A stretch of DNA of 64,000 nucleotides from contig JAEZRV010000090.1 of assembly GCA_023444055.1 (NCBI GenBank), positions 130,916 through 194,915 of the forward strand, read 5' to 3'. The notes beneath the pieces are model-generated. The model did not search any database and was not told where the DNA came from. It saw only the letters and a program-made list of their open reading frames with translations. Below, in pieces: positions 55,003 through 63,887 of this stretch (position 1 is the stretch's first letter; the number at the start of each line of letters is the position of its first letter). The translations under genes were made by a program, and so were the position numbers. Source of the stretch: Bacillota bacterium. GTDB lineage: Bacteria; Bacillota; Clostridia; Acetivibrionales; DSM-1351.

Positions 55003-56676
55003 ATGGAAGATAATAATTTTCAACCTGAACCAAAAAACTCAGAAGAACGTAAAACAGAATCACAAGTAGCTCAGAACGCGCAAGTAAGTCAAAACCCGCA
55101 AGCAAGTCCTGATAAAAATCAAAATTCAGTAGTTATTCCTCAAACTTATAACTCATATACTCGTTATGTGCCAAGGAGCCAAACACCTGAATACATTGCG
55201 TTTAAAGCTAGAGTTACATCTAGAAAAGCATTATTTATCACTGTGCTAAGTATTCTATTCTCCATTTTATTCACAGAAGCTATTTTATTTGGTTCAGCAG
55301 GAATCTCTGTTCCAATTCTAGCTATTGCATTCGAAAGTTTATTATTTTATTCCTTTAGGGAAAGAGAAAAACCGTTAAAGAAAGCTTCCATTTATATTAC
55401 TATTCCAATTCTGCTGCTTTCATCAAGCTATTTTATTCATTATAATCCAAGTACGCAGTTTATAACTTGGCTAACAATAATAGGACTTTTCTGTATTCAG
55501 ATTATTTTGCTTGCTAATATACAAGTAAGTGACATATTTAGCTTTGATATGCTGTCAAAATCTATTGTCAACCTAGTAGGAAAGCCTTTCTCGAACTTTG
55601 TAATTCCACTAAATTCTTTTAAAATACTAAAAGAGAACAAATCAAAATCTTTTACAAACTTTATTTACGTTTTTATTGGTCTTACAGTATCAATTCCTAT
55701 TGCCGCAATACTAATGAGTTTATTTATGAGTGCAGATGCAGTGTTTGATAACGCAATGAAAAAAGTTATAGAATTTATAGGTCTAGATTTTAAAATTGCT
55801 TTCTGGGACATAATTTTGGGATGTATATTTGGTCTATTACTCGCAGCTATGCTTTTAGGTCTAAAATATAGCGAAATAAAACAAACTCCAGCTGCTAAAA
55901 TTGGAGATAATATAGAAAGTCTCATCATTGGTACTTTCTTAACAATTATAAATGTATTCATTATTACCTTTGTTGCATTTCAATTTGTATACCTATTTGG
56001 TGGTACAGTTAATATTACTGCCTCTGATATGACTTATGCAGAATATGCTAGGCGAGGATTTTTTGAGCTATCAACTGCATCTGGTATTATTTTTGCAATT
56101 GCTCTTTTTGTTTTGATTATGACTAAGAAAAAAGCCGGCAAGCTTCCTTTATGGATTAAGTTAACAACCGTTTGTCTATGTTTATGTAATGGCGTTTTGC
56201 TTATATCTGCAATGAAAAGGATGCTGCTATATGTAGACATTTATGGGCTCAGTGTTAAGCGTTTCTTAACTATATGGTTCATGATTATTATAGGTCTATG
56301 TCTGTTATGGATAATACTGAAATGTTTTATAAAAAAGATTTATGTAATGAAATGGATAGGTGTTACAGTAATTATTAGCGTTTGTATTCTAAGCCTTTTA
56401 AATACAGAACGTATTATTGCAAATTACAATGTTACTCGCTATTTGTCCAGTCCAAAAGAAAATTCAATTGATGTAAATTATCTAGGACAATTATCTTACA
56501 CTGCTGTACCTGAAATAGTACGTCTGAAAGATTTTGATAAAGGAAACAAAGAAAACTTCGATTTAAAAACAATTTTAGAAGATCAAAAATATAAGTTAAA
56601 ACACAGGCATAAAATTTATGGATTTACTCTAGATAGAATAGAAGCTTCAAGAATATTGCATAAAGAATTTAAATAA
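55003..56676 (+). CDS. DUF4173-like multi-pass membrane protein
   Basis: 557 residues from the ATG at 55003; the GTG at 54991 lies in the GGAGG site. The first 65 residues are hydrophilic and rich in Gln, Asn and Ser; about 12 transmembrane helices follow (about 75-475), and a C-terminal hydrophilic tail of 85 residues begins around SSPKENSIDVNYLGQLS. That tail motif and the FSFDMLSKSIVNLVGKPFSNF segment fit the DUF4173/DUF4153 family. Function is not known. Third gene of a four-gene operon. Confidence 0.75.
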   Translation: MEDNNFQPEPKNSEERKTESQVAQNAQVSQNPQASPDKNQNSVVIPQTYNSYTRYVPRSQTPEYIAFKARVTSRKALFITVLSILFSILFTEAILFGSAGISVPILAIAFESLLFYSFREREKPLKKASIYITIPILLLSSSYFIHYNPSTQFITWLTIIGLFCIQIILLANIQVSDIFSFDMLSKSIVNLVGKPFSNFVIPLNSFKILKENKSKSFTNFIYVFIGLTVSIPIAAILMSLFMSADAVFDNAMKKVIEFIGLDFKIAFWDIILGCIFGLLLAAMLLGLKYSEIKQTPAAKIGDNIESLIIGTFLTIINVFIITFVAFQFVYLFGGTVNITASDMTYAEYARRGFFELSTASGIIFAIALFVLIMTKKKAGKLPLWIKLTTVCLCLCNGVLLISAMKRMLLYVDIYGLSVKRFLTIWFMIIIGLCLLWIILKCFIKKIYVMKWIGVTVIISVCILSLLNTERIIANYNVTRYLSSPKENSIDVNYLGQLSYTAVPEIVRLKDFDKGNKENFDLKTILEDQKYKLKHRHKIYGFTLDRIEASRILHKEFK

Positions 56677-56730
56677 AAGAGTGCTTAAAGTATCCGAAAA
56701 ACCAGATTTTCATCTATGGAGAGTAAATAT

Positions 56731-57126
56731 ATGAGACAATACCACTTTATTTTATTAGGAGTTTATGATTTACTATTAGCAGTAGCAGCCGTTTTTTGTG
56801 GTACACTTATGATAAATTCAAGCTATGGGATTTTTAGTAATTATCCCTCAGAATGGATATTAATATTACCATTTAAAAATTGGATTATACCAGGAATCCT
56901 TACTATAGCAATATTTGGCATAGGTAATATTATTGCAGCATTCTTTTGCTTTAGACGGAAGAATAATAGCTCATGGTTTTTTTCAGCATTAATGGGTGGA
57001 ATATTTTTAACACTCCTTATAATGCAAGTATTGTTAATAGGTGAATACTATTTAGCAACTATTGAATTTTTAATCTTTAGCATACTTCAGTTAATTTTAA
57101 GTGGATATGCATTGATAAGGCGTTAA
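56731..57126 (+). CDS. Small four-helix membrane protein of the DUF4173 operon
   Basis: 131 residues from the ATG at 56731, seven bases after GGAGAG; the ATG at 56716 overlaps this site. Four hydrophobic segments (about 7-28, 45-65, 77-97, 103-125) with short basic loops. The family was not recognised. It ends the operon and may share an envelope-stress role with the two membrane proteins before it; this is inference from position only. Confidence 0.7.
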   Translation: MRQYHFILLGVYDLLLAVAAVFCGTLMINSSYGIFSNYPSEWILILPFKNWIIPGILTIAIFGIGNIIAAFFCFRRKNNSSWFFSALMGGIFLTLLIMQVLLIGEYYLATIEFLIFSILQLILSGYALIRR

Positions 57127-57170
57127 CTGAATATTAGAACTGTGTTGTGACTTTTTTCTGATACTTAAAT

Positions 57171-57215
57171 CCATGCCAGCATTAGGCACAAAACTACATT
57201 AAAGTACTGGCATGG
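57171..57215. repeat. Palindromic repeat, copy C
   Basis: CCATGCCAG and CTGGCATGG form a perfect 9-bp stem. AGCATT and GCACAAAACTACAT in the loop match copy A (14075-14124) on the plus strand. It lies between the membrane operon and the M14 peptidase gene and may also end transcription, although it has no strong T run. Confidence 0.65.
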
Positions 57216-57240
57216 ACGCAGTTCTCTATAACTTATCTGT

Positions 57241-57342
57241 TATTTTATTTCTTCTATTTCTATTACTTCTTTATTTATTTATTTTATTTTTATTTCTTCT
57301 ATTTTTTCATTTCTTTCATCCCCATCTCCACATTCTGCTTTA
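57241..57342. other. Pyrimidine-biased low-complexity tract
   Basis: About 100 bases almost without G, built of repeated TATTT, TTCT and CTATTT units. It lies upstream of the M14 peptidase gene. No gene or fold seen. Confidence 0.7.
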
Positions 57343-57414
57343 TCTGTTTTGCAAACCCATATAAAATAATGTAATATTATAGAGTTAACATAAAATTATA
57401 TCAGGAGGGACGAT

Positions 57415-58638
57415 ATGGCGCGTCAAATAAAGATTATCACTCTTTTAATTTTATTTGCTCTATCATCATTTACTACATACGCAACAGGAACAAAAAATAC
57501 TTATTTAAAATCATTCCAACAGATTTACGAAAGTAAAGATGTATATACGGATACTCAGAACCGCTTGAGCGAATTAAACAAAAATTACAGCAATATTACA
57601 TATTTATTCTCTGCTGGTAAATCAGTTCAAAGACGTGATTTATCAGTTTTGAAGGTTGGTAATGGCTCTAAAAAAATATTTATAAATGCCTCGCATCATC
57701 CTCGAGAATATATGGGAACTATATTAACATTAAATCAAGCTCAGTGCATACTAGAAGCCTATTCAAATAATCAAGTTGTTGATGGCTGTAATATTAAAGA
57801 GCTTCTTGATAATGAAGTATCATTATATTTCATGCCACTTGTGAATCCCGATGGTGTACAAATATGTGTCAACGGCTCACCTTCCTATTATTTTAATGCT
57901 AATAAGGTAGACTTGAATCACAACTATGCTGCTGACTGGACTAAAAGAATTACAAAAACTTACTCCACCGGTACATCTCCCTTTTCAGAGCCAGAAACAC
58001 AAGCAATAAAATATCTATGTGAGTCAGTTGAGTTTGATATTACAATTGCTTATCATGCAGCAGGAGATATTATTTATTGGTACTATGGACAGGAAGACTC
58101 TGCAAAAACGAGGGATTTAGCATATGCTAATATTTTAAAAGAAACTACAGGTTACAGCCTCGTGAGTCCAACTAACTATAAGTCCTCAACATCCGGTTTT
58201 AAAGATTGGTGCGTTCAGAAGCTAAAGATACCATCCTTTACAATTGAGATTGGTGGCAGACGAGGTTTATCAAAGCCTTTAGAATGGTCTATATATAATT
58301 CGGTATGGCAAAAAAACAGGCTTGTCCCAGTGAGAATTTCAAAACAGTTACAGAAGAAAACTCAATTTAATGGTGATAAGAAAACTGCATTAATATACAA
58401 AAATTCTTTAGTCCATCTTAATAAAGATATTCTAATACAAAACAATGAAAAGTATATTTCAGTAAGAGATGTTAAAATCCTTACATCTAATAATATAACT
58501 GAGAAACAACAATACAAGCTGAAAATGTACAGTACAACAATTAATAATACTTATTATATAGATATTGATTACTTTAAAAATATATTTAATCTAAAATGTA
58601 ATTACGACGAATTCGCAAATACCCTCTACTTAGAATAA
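57415..58638 (+). CDS. Secreted M14 zinc carboxypeptidase
   Basis: 407 residues. Signal peptide 1-24 (cleavage near TYATGT). Zinc ligands are HPRE (H95, E98) and a third His in IAYHAAGD (about 213); the catalytic Glu lies in FTIEIGG (about 277). This arrangement fits the gamma-D-glutamyl-diamino-acid or related wall endopeptidase branch of M14. The last 70 residues (YISVRDVKILTSNNIT onwards) look like a copper-amine-oxidase-N-type repeat, often a wall-binding element. AGGAGGG precedes the ATG. It probably cleaves wall peptides outside the cell. Confidence 0.88.
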   Translation: MARQIKIITLLILFALSSFTTYATGTKNTYLKSFQQIYESKDVYTDTQNRLSELNKNYSNITYLFSAGKSVQRRDLSVLKVGNGSKKIFINASHHPREYMGTILTLNQAQCILEAYSNNQVVDGCNIKELLDNEVSLYFMPLVNPDGVQICVNGSPSYYFNANKVDLNHNYAADWTKRITKTYSTGTSPFSEPETQAIKYLCESVEFDITIAYHAAGDIIYWYYGQEDSAKTRDLAYANILKETTGYSLVSPTNYKSSTSGFKDWCVQKLKIPSFTIEIGGRRGLSKPLEWSIYNSVWQKNRLVPVRISKQLQKKTQFNGDKKTALIYKNSLVHLNKDILIQNNEKYISVRDVKILTSNNITEKQQYKLKMYSTTINNTYYIDIDYFKNIFNLKCNYDEFANTLYLE

Positions 58639-58696
58639 AGTAAAGGATATTTTTCCGGATATTCATTAGCAAAGCGTTACCATATACATTTCAACT

Positions 58697-58734
58697 AAAA
58701 CACCCTCTACTAGATTATAGTAAAGGGTGTTTTA
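58697..58734. terminator. Hairpin terminator between convergent genes
   Basis: AAACACCCTCTACTA pairs with TAGTAAAGGGTGTTT around a five-base loop, ending in a T run. The bases just before the M14 stop (58621-58655) repeat much of this sequence, so the terminator looks partly duplicated. Confidence 0.85.
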
Positions 58735-58755
58735 TAATTTATATAACTTTCAGGC

Positions 58756-60342
58756 TTAATCCAGATACTCTTCTTCTGAACTACCAGACAGAAGCACTCC
58801 GATTATTTTTTCTTGTATGCTTTCACCTATGTCATCAGCAAACTCTGCAAGACCTGTTTCATCATCTAGCATAATAGCATTGTCAAGAGATACTTTTGGT
58901 TTAGCTATATTAGCCGCATTTAGTTGTTTCACTTCTGTAAATAGGGTTATTCCAATCCTCTTCCCGTCTACTTTAGAAGTAAATGCAGACCTTCCTTTAA
59001 GGGTGTTATTATCCTCCCTTTTATTATTAAAGCTAAAATAGATATCATTTAATCCATTTAAGTTATTAAATTCTGAATCATCTTTAAATTGTTCTAATTT
59101 TATTTTTCCTTGTATGCTTCCTACAAAAGAGTCTATGTTACCTACTTTCGCATCTTTTTCATATGTATAATTTGCCTTAAATAAATTCTTTTCCGATACA
59201 TCAATATTACATTCTCCATTATAGAAACCATTCTGTAATTTAGTCTGGTTTTTCATCTCAAAAATGCTCTTTTTATTTTCTTTTACTTTTAAGCTAATAG
59301 TATCATTTCCTAATGAATCTTTAAAAGTTGAGAATGCTACATCTGTATCACTTTCTTTTTCAACAAACTGTCTAGATAGTATATCTCCATTATCCTTAAA
59401 GAATGCAGTGTATTCAACCTGTATATCATCTACGTTTTCTGAGGCTTCATATAAGTCGTCACAAATACTTTTAATCTCTTCATCGATTTCGTCTGCTGTT
59501 GGCTTATCAATATCAATCTCCTGCTCCTGAAGCTTCGCTAAGTCAATAAATGAGTTAGAAACGCTATTGCACATATTTCTGATATCCTTGTCACTTTCAA
59601 GTTCCTTCGCTACAGCCTTATAAATATTTGCTATAACCTCTTTATCAATATTAAAAGTGATAGAATTACACTTAATGTCCTCAAAATTAGTATCACTCCT
59701 GAATACTACTTTGTCATCCGGAATTTGGTCAAAAATAACATTCTTTAAGTATCTTTCAACCATATTATCATAAGTGTCTCGACTTACTCCAAATAATTCT
59801 TTAAATGCCTTATCATCGTCAAGAAATGCATTTATGAAATTAGCTGAAATTTCATATGTGCTAGTATTATCAATTCCTAGAGCCTTATCTGTTAAACTTG
59901 GAAAAGTAATAATTGCCTTTTTATCTGCTGATTTTATATCTACATCCACAAAATCCTTGTTATCATATTTAGCACCTAAAAATAGTGAGTAATAGCTGTC
60001 CTTTACATCTTTATTATTGAAATTATAATTATATTTAAATTCAAATTTTGACAGATAATCCGCAAATGTTTTCATTTCTTCGTCATATTTCATCAAATCT
60101 CCATCAAGCTTTGCACTTGCCTTATACTCGTAGCTTCTCTCAGATAAATAATTTTCTTTATAGTATTCCTTATATTTTTTTGTAATTTCCTTAAAATTAT
60201 CTTTTTCCAGATATAAATAAAAATACTTAGAGCTAAGAACAGCAGCCTTTATGCTCGTTTCAGATAAAAGCAAAGTTGTCATTAATGATATTACTAAAAA
60301 AACAGCTACTAAAGCACTACACTTTTTACTATGTTTAATCAT
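58756..60342 (-). CDS. Secreted protein of unknown function
   Basis: 528 residues. A signal peptide (hydrophobic 10-27, cleavage near SIKAAV) and then a hydrophilic body rich in Lys, Asp, Asn and Ser, with no cysteines of note beyond a few and no membrane segment. Repeated short beta-strand-like and long helical stretches (YYKENYLSERSYEYKASAKL, LAKLQEQEIDIDKPTADEID) suggest an all-alpha/beta scaffold. It resembles DUF6583-type lipoprotein-like proteins of clostridia only loosely; treat as unknown. The gene stands alone with GGGGGT before the ATG. Confidence 0.7.
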   Translation of the reverse strand: MIKHSKKCSALVAVFLVISLMTTLLLSETSIKAAVLSSKYFYLYLEKDNFKEITKKYKEYYKENYLSERSYEYKASAKLDGDLMKYDEEMKTFADYLSKFEFKYNYNFNNKDVKDSYYSLFLGAKYDNKDFVDVDIKSADKKAIITFPSLTDKALGIDNTSTYEISANFINAFLDDDKAFKELFGVSRDTYDNMVERYLKNVIFDQIPDDKVVFRSDTNFEDIKCNSITFNIDKEVIANIYKAVAKELESDKDIRNMCNSVSNSFIDLAKLQEQEIDIDKPTADEIDEEIKSICDDLYEASENVDDIQVEYTAFFKDNGDILSRQFVEKESDTDVAFSTFKDSLGNDTISLKVKENKKSIFEMKNQTKLQNGFYNGECNIDVSEKNLFKANYTYEKDAKVGNIDSFVGSIQGKIKLEQFKDDSEFNNLNGLNDIYFSFNNKREDNNTLKGRSAFTSKVDGKRIGITLFTEVKQLNAANIAKPKVSLDNAIMLDDETGLAEFADDIGESIQEKIIGVLLSGSSEEEYLD

Positions 60343-60727
60343 CTGATTACCCCCAAATTTTAGATTTTTATTATTTTTTACTTATATAATTATGCTCAAA
60401 CATCTAAATGCAGTATAGTTTATATTTTAACACGAAAACAATATAAATGTATATCCCATGTATTGTCCAATTATATAAATTCGGCTGAGCTAAATATTGA
60501 GTATATTTCCTGAAACTTTAGCACCTTAAAAAACTAATTTAACCGATCTAAACTTAAATTAAGCTATTTTACATGTATTAATATTTGTACATCTTTGGCA
60601 ATTGCTTTCTAAGCCATTAACTGACGCAGACATTTTATTTTATAAAAAGAATTTATTCCATTAAATTGGTATTTTTAAGTAATGACTGGTAATACTAATA
60701 ATAAATCAATTCAGAAGGGAGATAAAA
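60343..60727. other. AT-rich spacer
   Basis: 385 bases before the small basic gene. TTGGTA and TAATAC with 18-base spacing near 60667-60696 could be its promoter but the match is weak. No other feature seen. Confidence 0.5.
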
Positions 60728-60832
60728 ATGGGCGATAAAGGTACTCAAAAAAAAGCACCAAAAATGACTAAGAAAGAGGCTAGAGCCGCAAAAATGGCAG
60801 CTAAAAATAGTAAAGATACCGATGGAGTTTAG
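60728..60832 (+). CDS. 34-residue small basic protein
   Basis: MGDKGTQKKAPKMTKKEARA begins a Lys/Ala-rich, helix-prone peptide with no hydrophobic core. AAGGGAG lies six bases before the ATG, and a strong terminator begins four bases after the stop, so a dedicated transcript is likely. Short highly basic proteins of this kind often bind nucleic acid or membranes; function is unknown. It was missed by length cut-offs. Confidence 0.6.
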   Translation: MGDKGTQKKAPKMTKKEARAAKMAAKNSKDTDGV

Positions 60833-60835
60833 TAA

Positions 60836-60880
60836 AAATAAACGAGGCACACACATTAAGTGTTATGCCTCGTTTATTTT
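60836..60880. terminator. Hairpin terminator after the small basic gene
   Basis: AAAATAAACGAGGCA and TGCCTCGTTTATTTT, a 15-bp perfect stem around a 16-base loop. Usable in both directions. Confidence 0.92.
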
Positions 60881-61052
60881 ATAATAACTTACTAAATAGA
60901 AGCCCATTTCCAGGCTATTACTTTCAAGTTCATATAATTTAGCAACTTTGTATACAAAACAAAAATAAGGCAGGTTGAAGGGCGATTTGATTCATTCCAC
61001 TATGTCCAGTAAAATACCAAAATACCTAAAAAATAATTAAAAACATTTAACC

Positions 61053-63335
61053 TTAGTCTAGCAACTTAGACTTCTCACCCACATAGTAGATAGAAAGCTT
61101 GTGTAATGGTCTTGTCATAGCCACATATAGCAACTTAATATCCATTTCATTGTTAGTATAATTTTCTCTATTAGCATTAGATATTAGTACTACATCAAAT
61201 TCTAAACCTTTAGATAGGTAAGAAGGTACAATTACAATTCCACTTTTATATTCCTTCTCATTTCCTGTAATAATACTTATATCAGTATCAGCCTTTTTTA
61301 AAAGTGGTAGAAACAGTTCACATTCCTCACTAGTTTTACAGATTACTGCAATTGTTTTATGTCCTTTTGCCTTTAAATCTATAATTTTTTGAGAAATATC
61401 TTTCGCAGTATCAGCAATATCTGATTTTGATATTATTTCAATTGGATCTCCATGCCTGATAACAGGTCTACCCTTTAATAAAGAAGTATTTTCCAATTTA
61501 TCAATTACATTATTTGCAGCTTCCATTATTTCAACAGTTGTTCTGTAACTTTGTTCAAGAGTAAGAAACTCACATTTCTTTCCCTCAAAAACATGTTGCA
61601 CAATTTCTTCCCATCTCCGGACACCTCTATATGAGTGTATTCCCTGACATAAGTCACCCAGAATAGTGAAAGAACTTTCCTTAACTATCTTTTTAAGAAC
61701 ATAGAATTGAAAAGCACTAAAGTCTTGTGCTTCATCAATAACAATATGCTTAACAGGAATTTTCTCATCCATTCCATATATCTTGTATTTCAAATATATT
61801 ATTGGTGCTAAGTCCTCAAGTTCTAACACTTTGCTATTTAGAATATTTAATGTGTATTGTCTGGTAAACTCACATACATCTTGATTTTCGTATTTACTTG
61901 CTATGTCGTTAAATGTATCAGCATCCTCCATTAAATCTTTATAATATTGATAAGGGCTTAATTTTGGAAGACTTTCTACATAATCTTTAACTAAGGTTTT
62001 AGTAATATTCTCAATTTTACCTATAACCCTGTCCCTTTTTTCAAAAGCTTTAATAATTAGCTCATGTTTTTCTTTTTCATCACATGCTGTGAGCCTAATC
62101 TTAGCAACCTTTCCGTCACATTCTAGCTCTATTTGAGATATAAATTCTTGTTTTTTAAGCTTCAGTCTTGTTGTTATACTCTTTTTGATTTCGTTCATTC
62201 TTTGCGCAATTGGCCACATACCATATTGCGTTAAAAATAAATGATTAATCTCCTCATAAGTAAATACTACTTTTGTACCCAGCATTATGTCCTGTTTAGG
62301 GATAAAAGATAACTCTATTTTTTTAATGTATTCATCAATAATATCTTTAAAATACATTGAAGTTTTCATTATTGAAGCTTGTCTTACCAAATTGTTGTGT
62401 GAAATTTGCTGCTCAGTAGTATTATAATTAACAAACATATTTAGTTTACTATTAGCATCAGTAAGCTTAAACTTTTTACCTATCAATTCCATTGCAAAGT
62501 CTTCAAATGTTGTTTGCTTTACCCTTTCAACTCCTAGTTCAGGTAATACTTCTGATATATAATTTAAAAACAGTCTATTTGGAGCTATTATCATAAAATT
62601 CTCAGGTTCAAAACTCTTTTCAAAGGTATAAATGAGATATGCTATTCTATGGAGCGCAATTGTTGTTTTACCACTCCCTGCAACTCCTTGAACTATAAGA
62701 GGTTTCCACATAGGAGCTCTTACAATTTTATTCTGTTCTTCTTGAATAGTTGATACAATTTCTTTTAGCCTATTCTCAGCGTTAGCACCAAGATATGTTT
62801 GTAAAAACTCATCATTAGTGGTTATATCTATATCGAATATTTCTTCAAGATTTCCATTATTAATAGAAAATTGCCTCTTTAAAAGAAGCTCACCCTCAAT
62901 ATTCCCATCTGGACAGATATAGCTTGATGAACCCAATCTTCCTTCATAGTACAAATTGGCAATAGGTGCTCTCCAGTCAACAATTATTATTTCCTGATCC
63001 TCATCTCTAGCGAGAGACATCTTCCCAATATACAAATTTTCAGTTTTACTAGCGCCATTTTCAAGAAAATCAATTCTTGCAAAATATGGCTTGCTTCTGG
63101 CTGTATACAGATTTTTAATCTTTAATGCCAATGTATCATGTAACAGAGTATTAACCATAATACTTGTATAGTCTGCACTATTATCCCCAGACATATGTCT
63201 TTGTACATTTTCTAACTCATTTCCGACTTTCTTCCTTTTTTCTATCGCTCGTTCAAGGCTTTTTTCTACATAGTCTAAAGTATATCTGCACCTTTCTAGC
63301 TCTTGATTGTAGGCTGGATGGTTTGCAGCTGACAT
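61053..63335 (-). CDS. helD: HelD-type RNA polymerase recycling ATPase
   Basis: 760 residues. UvrD/PcrA-like superfamily-1 ATPase: Walker A GVAGSGKTT (about 222), Walker B VIDEAQDFS (about 531), QSYR and YVAMTRPLHKL late motifs. The N-terminal 190 residues with a coiled coil (RCRYTLDYVEKSLERAIEKR) and DQEIIIVDWRAPIANLYYEG are characteristic of HelD, which removes stalled RNA polymerase from DNA and is not a processive helicase. AGGGGG lies before the ATG. It sits next to an rRNA operon, where RNA polymerase traffic is heaviest. Confidence 0.9.
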   Translation of the reverse strand: MSAANHPAYNQELERCRYTLDYVEKSLERAIEKRKKVGNELENVQRHMSGDNSADYTSIMVNTLLHDTLALKIKNLYTARSKPYFARIDFLENGASKTENLYIGKMSLARDEDQEIIIVDWRAPIANLYYEGRLGSSSYICPDGNIEGELLLKRQFSINNGNLEEIFDIDITTNDEFLQTYLGANAENRLKEIVSTIQEEQNKIVRAPMWKPLIVQGVAGSGKTTIALHRIAYLIYTFEKSFEPENFMIIAPNRLFLNYISEVLPELGVERVKQTTFEDFAMELIGKKFKLTDANSKLNMFVNYNTTEQQISHNNLVRQASIMKTSMYFKDIIDEYIKKIELSFIPKQDIMLGTKVVFTYEEINHLFLTQYGMWPIAQRMNEIKKSITTRLKLKKQEFISQIELECDGKVAKIRLTACDEKEKHELIIKAFEKRDRVIGKIENITKTLVKDYVESLPKLSPYQYYKDLMEDADTFNDIASKYENQDVCEFTRQYTLNILNSKVLELEDLAPIIYLKYKIYGMDEKIPVKHIVIDEAQDFSAFQFYVLKKIVKESSFTILGDLCQGIHSYRGVRRWEEIVQHVFEGKKCEFLTLEQSYRTTVEIMEAANNVIDKLENTSLLKGRPVIRHGDPIEIISKSDIADTAKDISQKIIDLKAKGHKTIAVICKTSEECELFLPLLKKADTDISIITGNEKEYKSGIVIVPSYLSKGLEFDVVLISNANRENYTNNEMDIKLLYVAMTRPLHKLSIYYVGEKSKLLD

Positions 63336-63353
63336 AATATATTCCCCCTCGCT

Positions 63354-63493
63354 ATAATCTTATTCTTTAATCCTATTTTTTAATCTTATTCTTTAATCTT
63401 ATTTTTCAATCTTATTTTTCAATCTTATTATTTTAATCTTATTTTTTAATCTTATTTTTTTAATCTTAATTTTTAATCTTAATTTTTAATCTT
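63354..63493 (-). repeat. Tandem repeat of 13-14 bp units upstream of helD
   Basis: On the minus strand about 11 units of AAGATTAAAAATT-type sequence, 13-14 bases each with single-base variation, run up to about 18 bases from the helD ATG. Lengths are uneven, so the units are not perfect. This is the whole helD leader. Confidence 0.85.
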
Positions 63494-63620
63494 ATACTAA
63501 TTTACAATTAAAATGTGGAATAACACTTTAATAGCCGCGTCTGCAGCAGTGGAGTAAAGCTCGCAATTGTTATTCGATACTAAAAGTCTCTTCAAATGCA
63601 ACGCTTAGCATTCAAGCTAC
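63494..63620. repeat. MITE-like repeat, copy 2 (decayed)
   Basis: Starts ATACTAATTTACAATTAAAA and continues GGAATAACACTTTAATAGCCGC, matching copy 1 (53900-54043) in order; the central CTGCAGCA segment replaces the hairpin loop and the right inverted end is largely lost. Between it and 63849 nothing else was recognised. Confidence 0.6.
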
Positions 63621-63849
63621 GATAAAAATATATAATCTAAATTTCTAAAATAAGAAATTTTCCACTTTTTTATTGAGCGACTTTTATATTATATCTTTAA
63701 TTATTTGATTGTACTACCCCTTTAAGAATAATTTTGAAATAAGAGTTTTCCTTTCAATAAATTTGAAGCCTCCAATTTTAAATCTTCAACCACAAATCAT
63801 ATATATAACAAGAGAACCCTCAACTACATAATATATATACACAACAAAA

Positions 63850-63880
63850 CAGAGTTCCAAGCTATTCACTCGGAACTCTG
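63850..63880 (-). terminator. Hairpin terminator of the rRNA operon
   Basis: CAGAGTTCC and GGAACTCTG pair around a 13-base loop with TTTTGTT after it on the minus strand, seven bases beyond the 5S 3' end. Confidence 0.88.
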
Positions 63881-63887
63881 ATATAAT

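Noticed and set aside
57241..57342. Pyrimidine tract as a short coding region or repeat array
   Set aside because: No start codon with RBS and units are irregular; low-complexity only.
63354..63493. Regular repeats considered as a CRISPR remnant
   Set aside because: Units are only 13-14 bases, contiguous, with no spacers and no cas gene nearby.
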